This document shows positions 57,960 to 64,000 of a DNA stretch of 64,000 nucleotides, one piece after another. Both the position numbers and the translations under genes were made by a program. How positions within the stretch are numbered: position 1 is the first letter of the stretch; each line of letters opens with the position of its first letter. A model generated the notes under the pieces. That model saw nothing but the letters and a program-made list of their open reading frames with translations, was not told where the DNA came from and did not search any database. The stretch comes from Aralia elata (taxonomy: Eukaryota; Streptophyta; Magnoliopsida; Apiales; Araliaceae): contig CM068385.1 in assembly GCA_034770075.1 (NCBI GenBank), positions 59,090,939 through 59,154,938 of the forward strand, read 5' to 3'.

Positions 57960-58254
57960 TGGCGGGCTTGACTTTCTCGATTTTCGTGCCACGCCTCGAT
58001 TTTCGTGCCGCAATGTCGGTTTTCGCCGCCAGGCTCGTATTCTGCAGTCCGGGAATTTCCGGGAAGCGCGCCACACCTTCCGAGCATGCCAAATTCGGAT
58101 AGCCCTGCTGTACTGTCGATTTCGGCTGCAAATTATCATGGTGGCGTCGAGTGTTCGTATTTTTTCCATCTTTTGCTCTCGCAGGCCGATCCATTTGACG
58201 AATTTGCCCTCCTGTCAAGGTTAGTATACGAAGTGCAAAATTTGGGTGTCTACA

Positions 58255-58267
58255 GCTGCCCCTCTTT
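58255..58267 (-). other. Polypurine tract of Tat element
   Basis: Minus strand AAAGAGGGGCAGC directly before TGTAGACACCC. Confidence 0.78.
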
Positions 58268-58500
58268 ATCATGTTTATGAAATGTTAAATGAAATGAACA
58301 GGATAAAGAAACAGACACCCGATGCATGAATGGCAGTGTATAAGAATTGACAATACATATATGATGCAACACATCTGATTTATGATGCAACACAAGATGT
58401 AACGCATGCAAACTATCCGCAAGAGTGTCGATGCTTTAACCCTCTGACCGTGTTTGTTAGTCGTTGGGTTCACTCTTTCAATCTATCGTCTCGATCGGGG
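58268..58500 (-). other. Tat 3' region between tract and minisatellite
   Basis: AT-rich, with two ATGATGCAACACA copies (about 58360 and 58382). No gene. Confidence 0.6.
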
Positions 58501-58952
58501 CCGGGTATCGTCGCCGGTCACCCATCTCGTAACCCCCGGTTATCGTCGCCGGTTGGTTATCTTGTCGGAGCCGGTTATCGTCGCCGGACATCCATCTCAT
58601 GATCGCCGGTTATCGTCGCCGGTCGATCGTCTCGTCGGGGCCGGGTATCGTCGCCGGTCACCCATCTCGTAACCCCCGGTTATCGTCGCCGGTTGGTTAT
58701 CTTGTCGGAGCCGGTTATCGTCGCCGGACATCCATCTCATGATCGCCGGTTATCGTCGCCGGTCGATCGTCTCGTCGGGGCCGGGTATCGTCGCCGGTCA
58801 CCCATCTCGTAACCCCCGGTTATCGTCGCCGGTTGGTTATCTTGTCGGAGCCGGTTATCGTCGCCGGACATCCATCTCATGATCGCCGGTTATCGTCGCC
58901 GGTCGATCGTCTCGTCGGGGCCGGGTATCGTCGCCGGTCACCCATCTCGTAA

Positions 58953-58953
<1 letters not shown>
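58501..58953. repeat. Minisatellite: 140-bp higher-order unit of four 35-bp monomers
   Basis: Three full 140-bp units start at 58501, 58641 and 58781, and a partial one at 58921. Each unit is four 35-bp monomers that all begin CCGGKTATCGTCGCCGG and differ in the last 18 bases. By eye the units are near-identical, so amplification is recent. Open frames here are not genes. Confidence 0.96.

Positions 58954-58954
<1 letters not shown>

Positions 58955-58983
<29 letters not shown>
58955..58983 (+). repeat. Poly-T run of 29
   Basis: Immediately follows the minisatellite. On the minus strand it is an A run. Confidence 0.97.
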
Positions 58984-58988
<5 letters not shown>

Positions 58989-59093
58989 TGCATCATGTTG
59001 CATTAATTATATGACGAGGCTAGAAATTTAGAATATTCATTACATAATTTTAAAAGGAAACTTACCTTCTTTCTCGCCCGTTCCATTCCAGTC
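58984..59093 (+). promoter_or_regulatory. Probable upstream region of the antisense PMD gene
   Basis: 110 bp between the T run and the start codon. It ends in a pyrimidine-rich stretch with TTCCATTCCAG just before TCATG, which resembles a 3' splice site, so a non-coding first exon may exist upstream. No clear TATA box; ATTATATGA at about 59007 is a weak candidate. Confidence 0.4.
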
Positions 59094-61067
59094 ATGGATC
59101 CCGATGCTCATAGTAGTTCCTCCGTGTCACGGACCTCGGGTGTTCGCCGTCGTAGGGCTGCACCCGCTCCTGTTCCTCCTCGGACCCGTCAGGCTCGTCG
59201 TTTGGCGGAGGCTGTCATTCGCCCTGGTCCTCCGGACGTTGAGGAGGCTGCTCCTCCGGAGGTCGCGGCAGAGGGGCCATCCTCCAGCATACCGGCTCCA
59301 TCTACTCATCAGGCTTCTTCTGGCGCCTCTGTGCAGATATCCGATCTTTTGGGTCAGGATCTCAGTCGTCACCCTTCAGCATCTCTCGTGGCTAACGAGG
59401 TATATTCAGTTCTATTCTGATTTTATTCTCAATTTCTCAATTCTCCTTTTATCCGGACTGACCCCTTGGTGATTGCCCCAGGTACCCGAGTTTACCCAGC
59501 CGAGGGGCAACTGGTTCAACATCTACTCCCTCTACACGGCTCTGCACAGCGACTACCGGGCTATGGTGGATTCTTGGGGCCTCTGTCATTTCTTCACTAT
59601 CATCCCCCGGCAGTGTCCCTGGGGTTACATGAGGGCCTTATCCGAGCGCTGGTTCCACCAGACGCAGTCTCTTCACCTTCTTGACTGCGAGGTTGTGCTG
59701 ACCCCATTGGACTGGAGGTACATTACGGGCATAGAGTTTACCGGGTCCCGCGTTCCTCTAGATCTCGACATCACTCCGGCGGAGGTCCGGGCTCTATTGG
59801 GCTTTACCGCTGAGGACCGGGTCTTTAAGGCCCGCAGTATTCGATCCGGTGCCTTGGCTGTCGATGCAGTCGGGGGTCTCTACGCGCTGCCCATTCCAGC
59901 GGATCAGGGTACCCGGGACATCTTGCTCCGACGCTTGTTCCTGACGATCATGAGGGGTTGTTTCCTAGGGAACAATTCCTCCACCATTCATTTCAGCGTC
60001 GTGGGAGCGGTCAGAGACGTGGATCGCATCAGTGACTATGACTGGGGGTCATTCACCTTTGCCTATTTCCTCCATGGTATGCGTCTACGCTCGGAGGGCC
60101 AGACAGACGCTTGGCTTGGATTCTATCATTTTCTGCTGGTGAGACTTCTTTCTTTTTTCTTAATGTATTTCCCGTCAATTCATTTATTTTCTTTCTGCGT
60201 CTGTCGGTTTCTCATGCTTTTCACTGTTTCTGTTCGCAGTTCTGGGCCTACGAGCGTCTTCCATGCTTGAGGCCTGTCACTACTCTCGGCCTTGATACTT
60301 ATCCCCGGGGCCGACGATGGCATCACAGCACTCTAGAGGAGGTCCCGATATCAGGCAGCTTTGCACACTGCCGCATCCAGCTGGAGCTGATCACGGCTGC
60401 CGGGGTCGTCTGGAGGCCTTATCTTTCTGAGCATCTAGATGTGGGGTTTATAGATGGATATCCTACCGGCCCGGAGTTTGCACTTTCCACCCGTCGCCTC
60501 ACTTTGCAGAGTGTTGGAGGATGGGTTATGTACCTGGGGGAGCGCGCCTTCAGATGCGTTACTGGAGAGATCCGCATCCCGTACTCCCCTCCTTTCGCTA
60601 CCTCCTGGCCACTAGATTCTCCGCCTTCAGAGATCATGATTGCGGGGGATGATGGCCGGATGCTTTCGACGGGTCCCAGCACGAGTGATGCCTTCCGTAC
60701 CTGGTGGGTGCCCCGTACCATCGGTCCTCAGACTCGGGCCACTTTCTTTCTTGGAGACATGGTTCCAGGCTCGGTGACGATGACCGATTGGGCTGCCTGT
60801 GTTCGGACCCCTACCCACGCTGAGCAGATCGCCACATTGACCCGTCAGGTAGATCAGTTGTCGCTGTTTGTTCGGTCGTTGGGCCGGACCCCGGAGGAGG
60901 CTTACGTCTATGATCCAGACGGTGCGGGTTATGATGCAGGCCCGAGTTCATCTGATGCCACAGCGCATCCCTACATTCCTGACATGAACTTTGATCCTCC
61001 GAGCTCGACGACCCCAGGGGATCAGTTCGAGGATCCTTCCTTCATAGATGATACCGATTTTATTTAG
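59094..61067 (+). CDS. Plant mobile domain (PMD) protein, three exons, antisense in Tat element
   Basis: Exons 59094-59399, 59482-60138 and 60240-61067 join in phase 0 to give 596 codons with no stop. The N-terminus is low-complexity and basic (VRRRRAAPAP, TRQARRLAEAV). From about residue 103 the plant mobile domain is recognisable: MRALSERWFHQTQSLHL, then LTPLDWRYITGIEF, DYDWGSFTFAYFLHGMRL and, across intron 2, LGFYHFLLFWAYERLPCL. The C-terminus is acidic, Ser/Pro-rich and ends DDTDFI. PMD proteins of the MAIN/MAIL type act in silencing and genome stability in plants, and PMD genes are known to be carried by transposons; the job of this copy is unknown. It lies opposite in strand to pol and is intact while most neighbours are decayed. 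Start choice: first ATG after the T run. Confidence 0.82.
59400..59481 (+). other. Intron 1 of the PMD gene (82 bp)
   Basis: GTATATTC donor after GCTAACGAG, CTGAC branch-like site, and acceptor GATTGCCCCAG. Both flanking exons stay in phase 0. Confidence 0.8.
60139..60239 (+). other. Intron 2 of the PMD gene (101 bp)
   Basis: GTGAGACTTC donor, T-rich body and TGTTCGCAG acceptor. Removal joins FYHFLL to FWAYERLP, restoring a known PMD motif. Confidence 0.85.
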
Positions 61068-61279
61068 ATGAGGATAGGATAGGGCCTTTTGTACCTGTAC
61101 CTGTTTATATTTCTTTTTCATTTACGCACTATGTACTGAACTCATTTATTTATTTATGCACAGTTCTTTTTCATCTTTATGGGATTCACCTGCTTCATTA
61201 TTAACTGTAGATGCATGCTTTTTATTTATGGGTAGAGAAATGACCCCTGTACAGTCTTTTTTGATACTATTTTTTCCAG
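61068..61279 (+). other. Spacer between the two antisense genes
   Basis: 212 bp, T-rich, ending TTTTTTCCAG directly before the next ATG, a good 3' splice site. A spliced transcript from upstream could feed the second gene. No separate promoter is obvious. Confidence 0.55.
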
Positions 61280-62845
61280 ATGTCGTCCTCAGATGCTGTG
61301 GTTCGTTTGGATTCCACTCCTCCCACAGGGTTGGTGGGCAGCCTCCTCCGCTGGTTGGACAGTTTACTGCCGGCAGAAAGGATTACCGCAGATGGTCTTT
61401 TGGGTCATTCTTGGTCCTTATTGACCCTTCAGGTGCCAGCGGGCTTCGTGGATGGTCTTCTGAGCTATTGGGCCCCTGCCCGTCAGGTGTTTAGGTTAGG
61501 GACAGTAGAGCTGACCCCCACCCTCGAGGAGTATGCTTGCTTCACCGGCCTGCCCCTGGATAGACCTTGTGCTAGGGTCACAGTTGGTTCCATGTGCCGT
61601 CAACTCTTGACTTTCACTGGTTTGCGAAGGGCTGTCCTGTTGCCGGTGATCACATCAGACCATATGGTTCCCCTTCAGTTCTTTATTGACCGATTTGGCT
61701 CACCTGACGGTTTTCGACTTTTCTTCGGTGATTTTTCCGTGTCCGAGGAGCGCTGGGGCGCCTTGAGAGTGGATGTCCTGATGGCCTGTGTCATCTCAGT
61801 TTTGTATTTGCCTGCAGGACCCGATCATTTGGACATGCGGATTGTGGCGGCCGTTAGAGCCCTTCAGGAGGATCACACCATTCTTCCTATGATATTGGCG
61901 GATACCTATATGTCAGCCACATATTGCCAGTCTTTTCGAGGCAGAGCCTTCAGAGGGAGCTCGGCTTTGTTATACGTGTGGTTCATGAGTCATCTTAGTC
62001 CCATCGGCCACTTCCGTCGCCGAGGGTTTTGCTTCAGCCATGACATAACCACGCAGTTTTCGCTTCGTCCCGTGAGCTGTACTGATGTGGCCTCCTGGAC
62101 ATCATTTTTGTCTGTCATTGAGGATCCCTTTCACCTATTGGTCTACTCGGGCTATTGCTCCTTCATGAGCTTCTTGACTCATGTGCCCGACCTGGATTTT
62201 ATCCCCATTGCTGGGTTGAGGGGCGTGACGACCTATCATCCCCTGGCGGTTATGGGGCAGTTTGATCAGACGCAGGATTTACACCCCTTCGCGGGTGCAG
62301 CCGCATACCGATTCCTTATATCATCCTGTACGGAGAGGGATCTATTGCAGGTATACGAGCTTTGGGATTGCAGGACCCTTGCCGAATATAGTGAGAGCCG
62401 TCACATCCAGACGTTTGCTTACGTACAGTGGTTGCGCGGAGACTTGGAGTCGGCTAGTTTGAGTCGGACTTGGGCCTTCGATGATTCTGGAGTGATTTTC
62501 CCAGAAGATACCACGGACCACCCTATCTCAACCGATTCTGCCCCGAGTCGGGTTACTGAGGATTCCCAACTCCGCCTGGCCCTGATTGCTACTGAAGCCG
62601 AGAGGGATGCCGCCCTTGTCGAGAGAGATGAGGCCATTCGGGCTAGAGACGCTGCCATTGCCGACAGAGAGGCCATTGTATTTCAGACCAGGGCAGTGAT
62701 AGATGCTCATTTTGGGGCTGTCAGCCGAGCTACTGCTTTACTGGATCGTATTGATATGATGGGGCAGCAGATTGCAAGAGATGCTGATGCTTCAAATCTG
62801 TCCACCGCCCTGTCCATCCTGCTTCAGCTAGTTTTAGATTTGTAG
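61280..62845 (+). CDS. DUF7745-like protein with coiled-coil end, antisense in Tat element
   Basis: Single open frame of 521 codons. Residues 30-95 resemble the start of DUF7745 proteins, with the signature VELTPTLEEYACFTGLPL at about 77-93. The middle (about 100-410) is Leu/Phe-rich with DVLMACVISVLYLPAG and ALLYVWFMSHLSPIG, as in the same family; no catalytic motif is known. Residues 431-475 form a charged coiled coil with repeats (EAERDAALVERDEAIRARD, then AAIADREAI). It lies 212 bp after the PMD gene on the same strand and converges with pol. Family members are common in plant genomes near Tat-type elements; function unknown. The family call is from memory of motifs. The ORF itself is certain; an alternative is a diverged PMD relative. 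Confidence 0.75.
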   Translation: MSSSDAVVRLDSTPPTGLVGSLLRWLDSLLPAERITADGLLGHSWSLLTLQVPAGFVDGLLSYWAPARQVFRLGTVELTPTLEEYACFTGLPLDRPCARVTVGSMCRQLLTFTGLRRAVLLPVITSDHMVPLQFFIDRFGSPDGFRLFFGDFSVSEERWGALRVDVLMACVISVLYLPAGPDHLDMRIVAAVRALQEDHTILPMILADTYMSATYCQSFRGRAFRGSSALLYVWFMSHLSPIGHFRRRGFCFSHDITTQFSLRPVSCTDVASWTSFLSVIEDPFHLLVYSGYCSFMSFLTHVPDLDFIPIAGLRGVTTYHPLAVMGQFDQTQDLHPFAGAAAYRFLISSCTERDLLQVYELWDCRTLAEYSESRHIQTFAYVQWLRGDLESASLSRTWAFDDSGVIFPEDTTDHPISTDSAPSRVTEDSQLRLALIATEAERDAALVERDEAIRARDAAIADREAIVFQTRAVIDAHFGAVSRATALLDRIDMMGQQIARDADASNLSTALSILLQLVLDL

Positions 62846-63351
62846 ATTATTTTATTTCCTGCATAGACTATATTGGTTTCATCAGTTATTGAAAGAGAAA
62901 TCTTGTAATAAAACGACTTATATATATAGACATGCATTAAATTTAGTCATTTTCCCCCTTTTGTCGTATCATTGCCTTCCATTGGATCATCATTTTATCC
63001 AATTGACCATGATTTTGACATTTCGCCTTCTTTCTTTTCTCAAGACTTGATGGAGATTTGACAGATATTGTCGCACACCTTTTGATTTCATCGGATTGAA
63101 TCTCAGATTTTGGATAACTGTTTGGTTGGATCAGGGTATGTATTTTGGGGTGAAACTGGTTAGGGAGTTGGTTTCGGGAAAGTTTTGAGGGGGTAGGAAG
63201 GTTTTATCTGGCTATCGAAAATTGGTTTTGGTTAGGGAAAGGATTATTTTTTAAAGGATCGGACCACGCCATGATGGCTGCCTACGTACCCCCACAAGTT
63301 GGGAGATCAGGTCCTACGTAGTTCACTCTCAAGGAAAAAGGACCTGATGAT
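62846..63351. other. Region between antisense gene 2 and integrase end
   Basis: Probable 3' end of the antisense transcript, then sequence around 63265-63330 with two CCTACGTA sites (GCCTACGTACCC and TCCTACGTAGTT), a pattern I associate with the stretch just after Tat integrases. No gene. Confidence 0.6.
62907..62912 (+). terminator. Poly(A) signal for the antisense genes
   Basis: AATAAA about 62 bp after the stop of the DUF7745-like gene, in AT-rich sequence. Confidence 0.5.
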
Positions 63352-64000
63352 TCAAGCATAGAACCGCTTCACCGAGTCAGAATTGAGGGGTTGTGGAAAT
63401 ACCTCACTATCCATTTCTTGCAATATGAGGGCTCCTCCGGATAGCACCTTCTTAATCACAAACGGCCCCTCCCAGTTTGGGGCGAACTTCCCCTTGGCCT
63501 CGTCTTGCCAAGGCATGACTCTCTTCAACACCAAATCATTTTCTTTGAACTTCCGAGGTCTCATCCTTTTGTCATACGATCGAGATATCCTTTGTTGATA
63601 TAACTGGCCATGCCAAACAGCAGCCACCCTCCTTTCATCGATTAGGGCCAATTGGTCGTATCGACTTTGCATCCAATCCTCCTCGCTTATCTGAGCATCG
63701 ATCACTATTCTGAGGGATGCCATCTCAACTTCAACTGGCAGGACAGCCTCCATTCCATATACCAGGGCGTAAGGGGTTGCCCCTGTGGAAGTACGCGTTG
63801 ACGTTCGGTAGGCTAGCAAGGTGAGGGGTAGTAGATCCGGCCATCCTCGATGATTAGCAGACATTTTTGCCATGATCTTCTTGATGTTCTTGTTTGCCGC
63901 TTCCACTGCCCCATTCATCTTGGGACGGTAAACAACAGAATTGAGGTGCTTGATCTTAAATTGGTCGCACAGCCCCTTTATGAGGGCGTTATTCAAATTC
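63352..64000 (-). CDS. Tat-type integrase, C-terminal part (continues past window)
   Basis: Open for 215 codons from the window edge to the TGA at 63352. It starts inside the catalytic core: FNNALIKGLC-like context, then VVYRPKMNGAVEAANKNIKK, where the Glu in AVEAANK is the third catalytic residue. LPLTLLAYRTSTRTSTGATP, then YALVYGMEAVLPVEVE, is the typical Tat stretch. A GPF-type tail follows (FAPNWEGPFVIKKVLSGGAL) and the end DSVKRFYA. No chromodomain is present, in contrast to the Tekay copies. No lesion is visible in this part, so the element looks younger than the others. Start lies outside the window. Confidence 0.92.
   Translation of the reverse strand, partial: NLNNALIKGLCDQFKIKHLNSVVYRPKMNGAVEAANKNIKKIMAKMSANHRGWPDLLPLTLLAYRTSTRTSTGATPYALVYGMEAVLPVEVEMASLRIVIDAQISEEDWMQSRYDQLALIDERRVAAVWHGQLYQQRISRSYDKRMRPRKFKENDLVLKRVMPWQDEAKGKFAPNWEGPFVIKKVLSGGALILQEMDSEVFPQPLNSDSVKRFYA

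Larger units (their letters stand above)
56310..58254 (-). repeat. Tat-type LTR (about 1945 bp)
   Basis: Minus strand TGTAGACACCCAAATTTTGC at 58254 to CAAATATACCA at 56310. It is bounded by a polypurine tract on one side and a primer site on the other. Only one copy is in the window, so the borders rest on these signals. Overlapping GC-rich open frames at 57698-58280 come from palindromes and are not genes. Confidence 0.75.
56155..64000 (-). mobile_element. Tat/Retand-type Ty3/gypsy element with antisense genes (extends past window)
   Basis: Minus-strand order from the right edge: integrase end (64000-63352), a long 3' region with two antisense (plus-strand) genes, a minisatellite, polypurine tract (58267-58255) and LTR (58254-56310). 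After the LTR come a primer site and a piece of leader (56309-56155), which belong to a further, truncated unit. The LTR start TGTAGACACCC, integrase lacking a chromodomain, antisense plant-mobile-domain gene and tandem repeats before the 3' LTR are all traits of the Tat lineage. Confidence 0.85.

Noticed and set aside
57698..58280. Several overlapping frames of 78-134 codons on both strands in the Tat LTR
   Set aside because: They arise from the GC-rich palindromic stretch, overlap each other and have no known motif.
58501..58953. Regular repeat array as a possible CRISPR
   Set aside because: The monomers are adjacent and similar throughout, with no unique spacers, in a plant retroelement.
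1..64000. Host protein genes, tRNA or rRNA genes
   Set aside because: None found. All substantial coding sequence is explained by retroelements or the genes they carry, and I saw no tRNA-like cloverleaf outside primer-binding sites.

Overview
The window is a plant nuclear heterochromatin-type region made almost wholly of nested LTR retrotransposons. I find no host gene, tRNA or rRNA. An angiosperm is indicated by the lineages present: Ty3/gypsy Tekay (chromodomain integrase), Athila (tRNA-Asp primer site), Tat/Retand with plant-only antisense genes, and Ty1/copia Angela. A eudicot is plausible. The species cannot be told from the sequence.

Layout, left to right. (1) 1-10776, plus strand: a decayed Tekay chromovirus whose 5' LTR starts outside the window. 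It is inserted in the gag of (2) a minus-strand copia element at 10777-16210, which carries a very recent 1.8-kb tandem duplication of its LTR/leader segment. (3) That element sits in the leader of another minus-strand Angela-type element (16211-18245). (4) After a 183-bp spacer, a plus-strand Angela element C begins (5' LTR 18429-20184). (5) A second Angela element A (20185-40732) is inserted in the tail of C's own 5' LTR, with target duplication CTTCC. (6) A complete but broken Athila element B (21580-33398) is inserted in A's 5' LTR, with target duplication CCTTA/TCTTA. (7) C resumes at 40738 and decays until 45497. (8) A minus-strand Tekay element (45498-56154) interrupts C's RNase H region; its gag-pol has only nonsense mutations, and it has an extra coiled-coil ORF before gag. 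(9) 56155-64000 is a minus-strand Tat/Retand-type element. Its integrase end lies at 63352-64000. Between the integrase and the LTR it carries two intact antisense genes: a three-exon plant-mobile-domain (PMD) gene and a DUF7745-like gene. Next to these is a 140-bp higher-order minisatellite.

The most striking unexplained signal is short GC-rich palindromes in clusters, standing out from AT-rich DNA. They occur in the leader, LTR, gag linker or 3' region of nearly every element. The same 14-bp family (GGCGCAGCTGCGCC or GGCGCGGCCGCGCC) occurs about 29 times in the unrelated Athila and Angela elements. Tekay (CGCCGGGGCG), Tat (CCGCAGAT..ATCTGCGG) and the second copia element have analogous palindromes of different sequence. 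Two sister Angela leaders keep the same spacers but have switched the palindrome core in all copies. A role in RNA dimerisation or packaging, or spread by gene conversion, are hypotheses only.

Boundaries were read by eye from repeat alignment. No database search was run; lineage and domain names rest on recognised motifs.
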